Numbered from the stretch's first letter, positions 1 to 6,858 are shown. The stretch is DNA of 19,762 nucleotides from an uncultured Blautia sp. (GCA_900551075.1 URVB01000059.1:1-19762), one strand, 5' to 3'. Notes: generated from the letters alone by a model not told the origin. Translations and numbers: made by a program.

Positions 1-159
1 GATAAACGCTGAAGGCATCTAAGCGTGAAGCCCCCCTCAAGATGAGATATCCCATTCGAAAGAAGTAAGACCCCTTGAAGACGACGAGGTAGATAGGGCA
101 GGGGTGGAAGTACGGTAACGTATGGAGCTGACTGTTACTAATCGGTCGAGGGCTTGACC
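1..159 (+). rRNA. 23S ribosomal RNA, 3' end (partial)
   Basis: The first ~159 bases match the conserved 3' end of bacterial 23S rRNA, including the stretch around GGTAGATAGGGCAGGGGTGG and the terminal ACTAATCGGTCGAGGGCTTG. The Clostridia-type wording supports a Firmicutes host. The gene is cut by the window start, as expected when an assembly breaks in a repeated rRNA operon. The exact 3' nucleotide is an estimate. Confidence 0.95.
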
Positions 160-375
160 AAAAAGCAGAGACGAGCGGCTGCCGCTGCACGTGAAGAGAG
201 GAATGCTTGCATTCAGGAACGGAAACGTGGGGAGGCAGAGATTTGCAAAGCAAAGGGCACTGAGTGACAGAGTCACGAAGTGACCGGGCGAGTCAAGGCG
301 AACGCAGGGCAAAGAAGAATTCTCAAGGAATGTCAACATGTATGTAGTTTTGAAGGTGCAGGCCTTTATCAAGTG
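160..375 (+). other. Transcribed spacer after 23S rRNA, no 5S gene seen
   Basis: These bases lie between the 23S 3' end and a terminator. Small hairpins are visible, for example GAATGC/GCATTC near 200 and GTGAC/GTCAC near 265, and the TGTATGTAGTTTTGAAGG stretch is of a type common in clostridial rRNA spacers. I find none of the conserved 5S core (such as the CCGAACACAGAAG region). No credible protein gene is present. Confidence 0.6.
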
Positions 376-402
376 ACAGCCGTTTTGGCTGTTATTTTTT
401 TT
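376..402 (+). terminator. Intrinsic terminator of the rRNA operon
   Basis: The stem ACAGCC/GGCTGT (376-381 with 387-392) has a GTTTT loop and is followed by a run of eight T in TATTTTTTTT. It is positioned to end the rRNA transcript directly after the spacer. Confidence 0.8.
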
Positions 403-494
403 ATATCATAGGTTTGCGCACTAAGGCCCTCTCCTGGAAAGTTATGCCCGCAGGGCTCACGGATGTTTCATTTTCAGCTTTTTCTTTATAAGAT

Positions 495-997
495 TTACTC
501 CATGACTGCTTTTTTCAACTGTATCAAGTCATTTTTATCCGGATGTGACAACGCTCTGTCATAGTTTTCGATTATCCCCTTTAGATTCGGCGCATGAACG
601 GGGGCTGCCAGCATTTTTTGCAGCAATGTGAGCAGTTCGTTGCGCTCTGCATCAGTTAGGCACTGAAGCTTTGCTTCATCCCAGTCCAAAAACACCTGAT
701 GTCTGATCTGAAACGCCTGTAGCCCTTTCTCGGTCAGATTTAAGTGATGAATGCGGCCGAATTTTCTTTTGTCATAAAACCATCTTCTGCCAGTTTTATA
801 ATGCAGCGCTGCGAGTGTCTCCAGTCAATCTGCAAAGCCTTTGTAAGCTCTGACGGTGTACACCCAGGATGCCTGCCGACATAGATGATAAAAAATAACG
901 AGCCATAATTCAGTCCCAGTGCCTGCAATTTCTTACTGGTGTAATTGACGAAGTCTTTATAAAATACAGAAGAACAATAGGACAAAGTGCTAAACAT
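495..997 (-). pseudogene. MarR-family transcriptional regulator, frameshifted
   Basis: Two minus-strand frames together make one ~167-residue MarR-type winged-helix regulator. The N-terminal part (997 down to ~765) carries the recognition region TPSELTKALQIDWRHSQRCI. The C-terminal part resumes in another frame with the wing strand HHLNLTEKGLQAF and the dimerisation helices. One missing A in the A-run (T-run on the plus strand, 761-765) restores a continuous frame reading FMTKEKFGRIHHLNLTEKG. ATG at 997-995 is preferred because AGAGG lies just upstream. The family binds palindromic operators as dimers, often near its own promoter, and one lies immediately upstream here. A single-base slip in a homopolymer may be a sequencing error rather than a true null. 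Confidence 0.8.
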
Positions 998-1011
998 TTC
1001 ATAACCTCTTG

Positions 1012-1046
1012 GCTTAATCAAGTATAATGCGGAAACTTGATTAAGC
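1012..1046. promoter_or_regulatory. Palindromic operator upstream of the MarR gene
   Basis: There is a perfect 12-bp inverted repeat GCTTAATCAAGT (1012-1023) and ACTTGATTAAGC (1035-1046) with an 11-bp spacer. Each arm holds its own near-palindrome CTTAATCAAG, so the site could present two dimer sites about two helical turns apart. It ends 15 bp upstream of the preferred MarR start, which fits autoregulation. Confidence 0.65.
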
Positions 1047-1161
1047 TAAGTAAAATTGTAGCTTCTTTACGGGAATATAGACAATAACGAATTTCTTTGC
1101 CATTACTCAGCAAATTCTATTTTGCTGCTGATTTTATTATACGCCATTGTATATTAAAAAG

Positions 1162-1475
1162 GGTAGCTGACGAAAGACAGCGCAGGGAAAGTGCAGATTC
1201 CCCTGTGCGGTTTGGCGCGGACCATGACCGCGGAAAATCATCGGCCCTCCGGCAAGGGCCTTCTAAGAGCATGATGCACCAACCTCCGGATGGTGTATAA
1301 GTACACCCTTGGTAAACTAAGGGGGCCGGCTGGATCTTCCCAGACCAGCGGCACAGCAAAACAGGAAAATCAACGTGTTTGCGTCGGAAAGACGAAAACC
1401 GTGCGGAAAGTAGAAGAGAAGGCAGGGAGAATATAAAGCACAAAGGTATTGGAACATAAGTTCTGATACTTTTTT
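1162..1475 (+). ncRNA. Highly structured noncoding RNA candidate, family not recognised
   Basis: About 280 bases of GC-richer sequence with no credible gene on either strand form a chain of strong hairpins. Visible stems include GCGCAGGGAA with TTCCCCTGTGC, CGCGG/CCGCG, GGCCCT/AGGGCC inside an ATCAT/ATGAT clamp, CCCTTGG/CTAAGGG around a TAAA loop, GCTGG-A-TCT/AGA-CCAGC flanked by GCC/GGC, and GTTTGCGTC/GACGAAAAC around 1375-1400. CACCA/TGGTG and GGTGTA/TACACC share bases and cannot both form, which hints at a switch or pseudoknot. A TATATT at 1150-1155 could be the -10 element, but no convincing -35 is seen. An intrinsic terminator sets the plus orientation. It is not a 5S, RNase P, SRP, tmRNA or T-box by the motifs I know. 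Large clostridial RNA families such as raiA are candidates I cannot confirm. Confidence 0.65.
1442..1475 (+). terminator. Intrinsic terminator of the structured RNA
   Basis: A 14-bp stem, with three G-U pairs when transcribed on the plus strand, pairs 1442-1455 with 1460-1473 around the loop ATAA. It runs into TTTTTT (1470-1475). The wobble pairs make the hairpin better on the plus strand, so it belongs to the upstream RNA. Confidence 0.8.
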
Positions 1476-1478
1476 ACT

Positions 1479-1506
1479 TTTTGGAATGAATAACCCATGC
1501 TATACT
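1479..1506 (+). promoter_or_regulatory. Candidate promoter, extended -10 type
   Basis: TTTTGG (1479-1484), a 16-bp spacer and TATACT (1501-1506) preceded by TGC form a plausible extended -10 promoter. It lies directly after the RNA terminator and upstream of the decayed stretch 1543-1977. An AAGGAAGG follows at about 1519. Confidence 0.4.
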
Positions 1507-1542
1507 TACTGTATTTACAAGGAAGGATTAGTTATAGCTCCA

Positions 1543-1701
1543 ATGAAAAACAAATAATCAGTTTTGGAGATTACCAGTGATGGCTATAAGCAAAAATTTG
1601 ATATTGCTTCAGAAAGCAGCCAGAAGATTTTAGGTTTCCACACGGAGTGGGGAGATTTCCATGCATTTCGAAAGCGTCTATGGAATATGAGGTATTCTTC
1701 A
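1543..1701 (+). pseudogene. Decayed coding remnant, unrecognised
   Basis: ATG at 1543 opens a frame that stops after four codons (TAA at 1555). It then continues open in the same frame to TAG at 1702, with protein-like content such as EITSDGYKQKFDIASESS and GFHTEWGDFHAFRK. I do not recognise the family. The same frame then runs into the permease remnant after the TAG. The series of in-frame stops and the promoter upstream suggest the front of an old gene, possibly joined to the permease tail by deletion. Confidence 0.35.
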
Positions 1702-1704
1702 TAG

Positions 1705-1977
1705 ATCCTGCCGCTGTCCGTACCGGGTATTGTCAGTGTGTCAATTTTTAACTTTATTCAGGTTTGGAATAACCTGCTGTTTCCGCTGATTTTTATTTCA
1801 GATAAGAAGAAGGGAACAATTTCTATGGGCCTGCTGGCATTTTTCGGAGAGTACAGTACGGACTACAGCTCCAGCATGGCAGGTATCTGTCTGACAACGA
1901 TTCCTGTGATCATTGCCTATGTATTTTTCCAGGATAAGATTGAGAATGGTCTGATGAGCGGGGCTGTAAAAGGATGA
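1705..1977 (+). pseudogene. Sugar ABC transporter permease, C-terminal remnant (CUT1, MalG-like)
   Basis: The reading frame 1705-1977 encodes about 90 residues of a MalG-type permease. It opens with LPLSVPGIVSVSIFNFIQVW, the end of the EAA loop that contacts the ATPase. It continues with WNNLLFPLIFISDKKKGTI and the final membrane segment, and ends in GAVKG, the usual C-terminus of this family. Full-length members are about 275 residues, so two thirds is gone, and a TAG at 1702 precedes the open part. No partner permease, binding protein or ATPase is adjacent. It is a relic of a separate sugar transporter and unrelated in position to the complete permeases at 15270-17088. Confidence 0.85.
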
Positions 1978-1982
1978 CAAAA

Positions 1983-2008
1983 CAGGGAGTCTCTTTTGGG
2001 ACTCCCTG
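1983..2008 (-). terminator. Intrinsic terminator downstream of glgP
   Basis: A 9-bp stem CAGGGAGTC/GACTCCCTG lies between the convergent permease remnant and glgP. On the minus strand it is followed by TTTT and starts 23 bp past the glgP stop, so it best serves glgP. The T-run is short. On the plus strand no T-run follows. Confidence 0.6.
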
Positions 2009-2031
2009 AAGTGTGTAAAAGATAACCATTG

Positions 2032-4299
2032 TTATTTTCCAAGATGCCAGATATCCTGATCATATTCCGTAATCGTGCGGTCAGAGGAAAAGAATCCTGC
2101 TTTTGCGATATTGATAAGCGTTTTGCGGCTCCATTCCACAGGGTTTCCTGCGTAGTCTGCCATTGCCTGCTTTTTGCGTACCAGATAGGCGTTAAAGTCC
2201 GGCAGGGTCTGGAACCAGTCCTTATGAATCAGTTCATTGTGCAGGCGGGACAGGTTTTCCTCGTGACCGGCGGACAACATTCGGGGGCTGGTCAGGAAAT
2301 TAATGGCCCGTCGGATATTTGGATCGCTTTCGTACCAGTCGTAGGCACAGTAGTCTCCTTTGGCGTAGCGTTGGATCACCTGTCTGCTGCTTTGGCCGAA
2401 AATATAGATATTTTCTTCTCCAACGCGTTCTGCGATTTCCACATTGGCACCATCCATAGTTCCGAGGGTTAAGGCTCCGTTCAGCATGAATTTCATATTT
2501 CCGGTACCGGAAGCCTCCTTGGAAGCAAGGCTGATCTGTTCGGAAAGGTCACAGGCAGGAATCATTTTTTCGGCTGCAGTTACGTTGTAGTTTTCAACAA
2601 ATACGATCTGCATCCATGGAGAAACCTCCGGATCTGCTGCAATGACTTTGGAAAGGACGATCAGTGCGTGGATGATGTCCTTGGCAATGGTGTAAGCAGG
2701 AGCTGCCTTTGCGCCGAAAATGCTCACCAGCGGAGCGGCAGGCTTATGACCTGCTTTGATTTCCAGATACTGGTGGATTAAAAACAGTAGATTGAGCTGC
2801 TGGCGTTTGTATTCATGCAGACGTTTGGACTGGATAGCAAACATAGCTTTTGAATTGATTTTAACCCCCTGTTTGTGATACAGCCAGTCTGAGAGTGCCT
2901 GCTTGTTTTCTGCTTTGATGTCTGCCAGCCTTTGGAGTACTGCTTTATCCTCTGTAAAAGCCAGAAGCTTTTCTAATTCGTCTGCGTTTTGCTTGAAACC
3001 GGAACCAATAAGTGCTTCTACTTCTCCGGTTAAGGCCGGGTTGCACTCCAGGAGCCAGCGGCGGAAGGTAATGCCGTTTGTCTTGTTGTTGAATTTCTCA
3101 GGGTAGAGTCTGTAGAAATTTGCCAGTTCACTTTCTTTCAGAATCTGTGTATGCAGTGCGGCTACTCCATTGGTAGAATGAGTAAAATGAATGTCCATAT
3201 TTGCCATGTGTACAAGATTATACCCGTCAATAATCACAGTGCTGTCGTCATCAGTACGGGTTCGGGCAAGAGCATCCAGCTTCTCAATGATCGGCATAAG
3301 CTGCGGGACAACCTGGTCCAGAAAATGCCGGGGCCATTTTTCCAATGCTTCAGCAAGAATGGTATGGTTTGTGTAGGCACAGGTATTGGTAACGATCTGT
3401 ACGGCTTCCTCAAATTCGATTCCTTTTTCTCCTAAAAGACGGATCAGTTCCGGAATTACCATGCTTGGATGGGTATCATTGATCTGAATGGCTGCATAGT
3501 CTGCAAGGTTATGGTAGTCACAGCCCCGTGCGGCACATTCGGACAAAATGAACTGTGCTCCTGCGGAAACCATGAGGTACTGCTGATAGACACGGAGCAG
3601 GCGTCCGGCCTCGTCCGAATCGTCCGGATAGAGGAACAATGTCAGGTTTTTTGCAATATCGGATTTGTCGAAGCCGATTCCTTCGGCTGCCGGAGCCTCA
3701 TCGACCGAATCCAGATCGAACAGATTCAGGCTGTTTGTACGGCCATTGTATCCGGTTACATTCAGTTTATATAAACGTGCAGAATAGGTTTTTCCCGCAA
3801 GGAGAACAGGATATACGGTATCTGTTTTTTCTGCCCAGGAATGGGGCGTCAGCCAGGTATCCGGGGTTTCGTTCTGTACATCGTTTTGGAAATTCTGGCG
3901 GAACAGTCCGCAGTGATAGCGAAGTCCAATACCGTCTCCAGGCAGATTCAGTGTGGCAAGACTGTCCAGAAAGCATGCGGCAAGACGGCCAAGACCGCCG
4001 TTCCCAAGACTTGGTTCCGGTTCGATCTCTTCAATATCAGAAAGATTTTTGCCGGCTTCTTTTAATATAGTGCGTACCTCATCATAAATACCGAGATTGA
4101 TCAGGTTATTGGAGAGCAGCTTACCGATCAAAAATTCTGCGGAAATGTAATAGAGCTTTCTTCCGGCAGCCGGTCTGGTATGCTCTTTGCTGAGCTTCTG
4201 CACCAGACCAAGAAGTGCAAGGTAGATTTCTTCATCGGATGCCTGGTCAAGTGGTTTTTTGCAGAGTTTGGTAAGCTTGCTATAGAGTTCTTTGTTCAT
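2032..4299 (-). CDS. glgP: Glycogen/starch/maltodextrin phosphorylase (GT35)
   Basis: This is a 755-residue alpha-glucan phosphorylase, normal length for the bacterial family. It releases glucose 1-phosphate from non-reducing ends of alpha-1,4-glucans in the cytoplasm, using pyridoxal phosphate. The PLP site is the conserved EASGTGNMKFMLNG, with the Schiff-base lysine at about residue 603. Other family blocks include EPEPSLGNGGLGRLAACFLD, AIQINDTHPSM, TNGITFRRWL and IQSKRLHEYKRQ. ATG at 4299-4297 is chosen over an upstream in-frame start because GGAG sits 8 bp before it and the protein then begins MNKELYSKL, as relatives do. The gene stands alone and divergent from an AraC-type regulator, whose control of it is inferred from the shared promoter gap. 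It appears intact. Confidence 0.95.
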   Translation of the reverse strand: MNKELYSKLTKLCKKPLDQASDEEIYLALLGLVQKLSKEHTRPAAGRKLYYISAEFLIGKLLSNNLINLGIYDEVRTILKEAGKNLSDIEEIEPEPSLGNGGLGRLAACFLDSLATLNLPGDGIGLRYHCGLFRQNFQNDVQNETPDTWLTPHSWAEKTDTVYPVLLAGKTYSARLYKLNVTGYNGRTNSLNLFDLDSVDEAPAAEGIGFDKSDIAKNLTLFLYPDDSDEAGRLLRVYQQYLMVSAGAQFILSECAARGCDYHNLADYAAIQINDTHPSMVIPELIRLLGEKGIEFEEAVQIVTNTCAYTNHTILAEALEKWPRHFLDQVVPQLMPIIEKLDALARTRTDDDSTVIIDGYNLVHMANMDIHFTHSTNGVAALHTQILKESELANFYRLYPEKFNNKTNGITFRRWLLECNPALTGEVEALIGSGFKQNADELEKLLAFTEDKAVLQRLADIKAENKQALSDWLYHKQGVKINSKAMFAIQSKRLHEYKRQQLNLLFLIHQYLEIKAGHKPAAPLVSIFGAKAAPAYTIAKDIIHALIVLSKVIAADPEVSPWMQIVFVENYNVTAAEKMIPACDLSEQISLASKEASGTGNMKFMLNGALTLGTMDGANVEIAERVGEENIYIFGQSSRQVIQRYAKGDYCAYDWYESDPNIRRAINFLTSPRMLSAGHEENLSRLHNELIHKDWFQTLPDFNAYLVRKKQAMADYAGNPVEWSRKTLINIAKAGFFSSDRTITEYDQDIWHLGK

Positions 4300-4348
4300 G
4301 AGGAACACTCCTTTCTTCGTCCATGCATAACAATTTGTATAATGTAGT

Positions 4349-4403
4349 ATTATCACAAATGGTAGAAGTTATCTTGCATAATGGTAGCAAATTATGATAC
4401 TAT
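4349..4403. promoter_or_regulatory. Divergent promoter region glgP / AraC with direct-repeat operator
   Basis: For the plus strand, TTGCAT (4374-4379), an 18-bp spacer and TACTAT (4398-4403) form a promoter for the AraC gene. For the minus strand, an extended -10 TGTGATAAT (4357-4349) can serve glgP. Between them are two copies of AATGGTAG (4358-4365 and 4380-4387) exactly 22 bp apart, the two-turn spacing typical of AraC-family half-sites. Regulator binding here is inferred. Confidence 0.5.
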
Positions 4404-4485
4404 TCTATCATTATAAAAATACAGATAGGCTTAAGGGAAGAAAGAGAAGGAACCTTGGCAGTGTTTGTCGAAACAGGGAGCAGCT

Positions 4486-5352
4486 ATGACAGGTAAAGAG
4501 GAACTGGAAAAATTTCAGGAGAAAAAGAGGCATGGAAGACCTTTGTTTCCTTTTAATATTTACCCGTGTACCATACCGGGAGATTTTCCTTCCGTTGCTT
4601 TGCATTGGCACAAAAGCATGGAAGTGATCTTCGTAAAAAAGGGAAGAGGCAGGATTCAGATCGGACAGGATAGGAAAGAGGCAGAAGGCGGAGATATTTT
4701 TGTGCTGCCGCCGGGAATTTTGCATGCGATATACGGAATGCCCGGATGTGCTATGGAGTATGAAAACATTATTTTTGATGTCAGTTTTCTCGGTGGAGGA
4801 GCAGCAGATGTGTGTGATACGGAATATCTGGTACCTCTTACCACCGGGCAGCTTCTGCTTCCAGTGGTTCTGCGTCAGACAGATAGCGGCTACAGGGAGA
4901 TATCGGAGTGTCTGAAGAAAGCGGAGCAGCTCACCAGTTTGTGTGACCGGGGATATGAATTAGGTGTGAAGGCCGCATTGCTTGAATTATTGCTGTTTTT
5001 GCTTCGTATGTATCCGGAAAAGCCAAGTCTGGATTCTCCGGATACGGAGCGTTTGAAGGAGGCCCTTCATAAGATCGAAATGAATTACGCAGATGCTTTG
5101 ACTGTAGCAGATATGGCAGAGTGCTGCGGATGCAGCGGCAGCCATTTTATGCGTTGGTTTAAGCAGATGACCGGGACAAGCTTCACCGTGTATCTGAATG
5201 AACGAAGACTGGCGGCAGCAGCAGAGGCTCTGCGGCGGACGGAGGATAAGATTCTTACGATTGCAGAGAGCGTCGGGTTTGAAAATCTTTCGAATTTTAA
5301 TCGTCAGTTCAAAAAAAGGTATGGGATGACTCCCAGAGAATACAGAGGATAA
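4486..5352 (+). CDS. AraC-family transcriptional regulator with N-terminal cupin domain
   Basis: The product is a 288-residue one-component regulator. The N-terminal half is an AraC-type cupin sensor, with the HWHKSMEVIFVKKGRGRIQI block (His40 and His42) and DIFVLPPGILHAI. The C-terminal ~100 residues hold the two-helix-turn-helix domain: LTVADMAECCGCSGSHFMRW, then a linker, then ILTIAESVGFENLSNFNRQF and the signature end KRYGMTPREYR. ATG at 4486 is preferred over TTG at 4465 because GGGAG lies 5 bp upstream and family members begin close to the cupin. It is divergent from glgP, and the direct repeats between them suggest it controls glgP and itself in response to a sugar. The ligand cannot be read from sequence. 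Confidence 0.9.
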   Translation: MTGKEELEKFQEKKRHGRPLFPFNIYPCTIPGDFPSVALHWHKSMEVIFVKKGRGRIQIGQDRKEAEGGDIFVLPPGILHAIYGMPGCAMEYENIIFDVSFLGGGAADVCDTEYLVPLTTGQLLLPVVLRQTDSGYREISECLKKAEQLTSLCDRGYELGVKAALLELLLFLLRMYPEKPSLDSPDTERLKEALHKIEMNYADALTVADMAECCGCSGSHFMRWFKQMTGTSFTVYLNERRLAAAAEALRRTEDKILTIAESVGFENLSNFNRQFKKRYGMTPREYRG

Positions 5353-5406
5353 TGCAATCCTGCGCACCCATTTGGTATGGGGAGGATGTCCATACAGAAA
5401 AGAAAA

Positions 5407-5438
5407 AAGGCGGCCGGAACTCATGTTCTGGCTGCCTT
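5407..5438 (+). terminator. Intrinsic terminator of the AraC gene
   Basis: The stem AAGGCGGCCGGAAC/GTTCTGGCTGCCTT, with wobble pairs and a TCAT loop, is followed by TTTT and, a little further on, a longer T-run. It starts about 55 bp after the stop codon. Confidence 0.8.
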
Positions 5439-5634
5439 TTCAATTACTTTTTTATTTCAGATAAATCATAAAGTCCGTATAGTCCTCCCGGGAATTTTAG
5501 ATTTATCCGAACAGGGGATGAGAGAATCGAACCACATACAAAAACCGCTCTTCCCCGCATAAATACTGGATTTTTTGCATTTTTCCATGATTAGCTTTGG
5601 TTAGAAAGCCAGCAAAATCTAATCAAATACGAGA
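5439..5634. other. Intergenic stretch without recognised gene
   Basis: No credible frame, rRNA or complete tRNA is seen. One minus-strand patch near 5525-5545 reads GTGGTTCGATTCTCTC, like a tRNA T-arm, but the arms do not pair and no cloverleaf can be built. The stretch borders a remnant gene and is probably degraded sequence. Confidence 0.4.
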
Positions 5635-5778
5635 TTAAGGAGGAAGCGTTGGATGGGTGTCCAGATTCGCCGTTTCCAAAGTTTCCTTTGCTACTGTTAG
5701 GTGATGTTTTACCACATCCATCAGAGTGTCGATATCCGGAGATTCAGGCTGCTTTATACTGTCATATCCGATGTGTTT
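5635..5778 (-). pseudogene. C-terminal remnant of an unrecognised gene
   Basis: On the minus strand a frame of 47 codons is open between an upstream TAG and a TAA stop at 5637-5635. It reads like real protein, for example IKQPESPDIDTLMDVV and then HHLTVAKETLETANLDTHP. No start with a ribosome binding site is visible, and the opposite strand of the region just upstream contains a terminator, so the 5' part appears lost. An internal ATG would give only 28 residues. I do not know the family. Confidence 0.35.
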
Positions 5779-5786
5779 CTAATTTT

Positions 5787-5827
5787 AGTCCTACGTTGCT
5801 ACGGTGACAGTAGGACTTATTTTTTAT
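5787..5827 (+). terminator. Orphan intrinsic terminator
   Basis: The 8-bp stem AGTCCTAC/GTAGGACT (5787-5794 with 5810-5817) is followed by TATTTTTTAT. It faces the plus strand, but no plus-strand gene lies directly before it, so it is a leftover or ends an unannotated short transcript. Confidence 0.7.
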
Positions 5828-5892
5828 CTGCACTTTCTCAGCAGTGCGGAAGGCATTTATACTGGAATTCGAATGACAGCCCGGATGGGATA

Positions 5893-5921
5893 TTGTAAAG
5901 AATGAGGGTGTCTGGTATAAT
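5893..5921 (+). promoter_or_regulatory. Consensus housekeeping promoter
   Basis: TTGTAA (5893-5898), a 17-bp spacer and TATAAT (5916-5921) preceded by TGG form a near-ideal sigma-A promoter with an extended -10. It precedes the chimeric broken gene starting at 5948, for which AAGGA (5934-5938) is the ribosome binding site. Confidence 0.75.
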
Positions 5922-5947
5922 CAAATATCATAAAAGGATAATAAATA

Positions 5948-6051
5948 ATGATGAATAAACCGATTATTGAAATTGACGTCCACGGTCTTGGTACTTTGGA
6001 TGCGCTGAGGGAAATACAAAAGAAAGTCAATCAGGCGGGGACCGGCGTGTG
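5948..6051 (+). pseudogene. Start of an Smr-like protein, truncated
   Basis: From ATG 5948, with AAGGA 9 bp upstream and a good promoter, about 35 codons encode IIEIDVHGLGTLDALREIQK and VNQAGTGV. This resembles the opening strand-helix of Smr-type domains (the LDLHG motif followed by an amphipathic helix). After about 6050 the similarity stops and the sequence becomes, in another frame, the tail of an ATPase-like protein. It looks like a deletion fusion of two genes. The Smr assignment rests on one motif and is tentative. Confidence 0.4.
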
Positions 6052-6633
6052 GAAACATACCCATTTGCGAGGGACGCTGTCCGTGATGCAGTATATAATG
6101 CCATCGGACACAACTGTTTCATGTTCGGAACACCGGTGCAGATACGTGTTAAGAGGAAGCAATGATCATCAGTAACCGCTGCATCCTGCCGGAAGGCTGG
6201 ACAGTTGAAAAGCTGATGGAGCCACATGATTCCATACCCTATAATCCGGATATTGCAAATATGTTTTATCGCGCGGGCTATATTGAGCGATGGGGACGAG
6301 GCATTGAGAAAATCTGTGAAGCCTGTATGGAAATGGGCGCAGAGTTACCGGTATATGAACTGCGGGGAAATGGCCTGCGCATTCATTTTAAAGCGTTGCA
6401 GAGTGCGTTGATTCATGATTCCAAAACGCCAAAATGACGTTTTGGACGGTGTTTTAGAAGAAAGAATTATAGAGATACTGCGGACAGAACCCACAATAAC
6501 ACAGATCATTTTGGCAAAAAGGCTAGGGATTCCCTACCGCTCATTACAGAGGAAGATGGATGAATTAAAAGTGAAAGGGCTCATTGAGCGTGAAGGCGGT
6601 AAACGATATGGGCAATGGAAAGTCACAGAATAA
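6052..6633 (+). pseudogene. AlbA_2/RecG-like putative DNA-binding ATPase, C-terminal part, frameshifted
   Basis: Three frames in succession give a known family tail. Frame one (6052-6165) carries ETYPFARDAVRDAVYNAIGH and FGTPVQIRV. Frame two (6162-6437) carries LPEGWTVEKLMEPHDSIPYN, then NMFYRAGYIERWGRGIEKIC. Frame three (6415-6633) carries a winged-helix tail with ITQIILAKRLGIPYRSLQRK and GGKRYGQWKV. These are the GHKL-like (HATPase_c_4) and C-terminal helix-turn-helix segments of proteins often labelled putative DNA-binding or RecG-like. The N-terminal AlbA_2 domain is missing. With at least two frameshifts and a lost start, it is a pseudogene. Such genes are frequent in accessory regions. 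Confidence 0.8.
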
Positions 6634-6773
6634 AGAGAACAGAAAAGTCACGAATGGTCAGAGAAATATCAGACATAACATAGACGAAAAAGACAATGTT
6701 CCTATTAAATCTCCTGAATTCAAGAATTATTTGCTCTCAGCTGAGAAAAAGTCTATTTGTAAACAATGAATTA

Positions 6774-6830
6774 ATCACCCACTATATCACCCACCTGTGA
6801 TAGAATGGAGTGGGTGATATAGTGGGTGAT
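6774..6830. repeat. Four-copy GTGGGTGAT inverted repeat, likely operator over the kinase promoter
   Basis: Two perfect 21-bp arms (6774-6794 and 6810-6830) flank a 15-bp spacer. Each arm is itself a tandem pair, ATCACCCAC-TAT-ATCACCCAC on the left and its reverse complement on the right, so the 9-mer appears four times with a 12-bp period inside each arm. The right arm contains TGATATAGT (6815-6823), a possible extended -10 that would start transcription just before the kinase ribosome binding site. No T-run follows, so it is not a standard terminator. Confidence 0.75.
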
Positions 6831-6858
6831 GATAATTGATATCAAAAGGAAAAGAAGA

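Noticed and set aside
37..372. Minus-strand frame of 111 codons over the 23S end and spacer
   Set aside because: It overlaps conserved rRNA sequence and is a chance frame.
1097..1443. Short open frames on both strands over the structured region
   Set aside because: They cross strong hairpins, lack ribosome binding sites and resemble no protein; the folded-RNA reading explains the sequence better.
2029..4070. Several plus-strand frames of 60-147 codons opposite glgP
   Set aside because: They are antisense shadows of a well-conserved gene, without start signals or family resemblance.
5518..5548. Minus-strand tRNA end (GGTTCGATTC-like T-loop)
   Set aside because: The flanking arms do not pair and no acceptor, D-arm or anticodon arm can be built.
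6774..6830. CRISPR array or intrinsic terminator
   Set aside because: There are only four 9-bp copies in opposite orientations with no spacers of regular length, and no T-run follows the hairpin.
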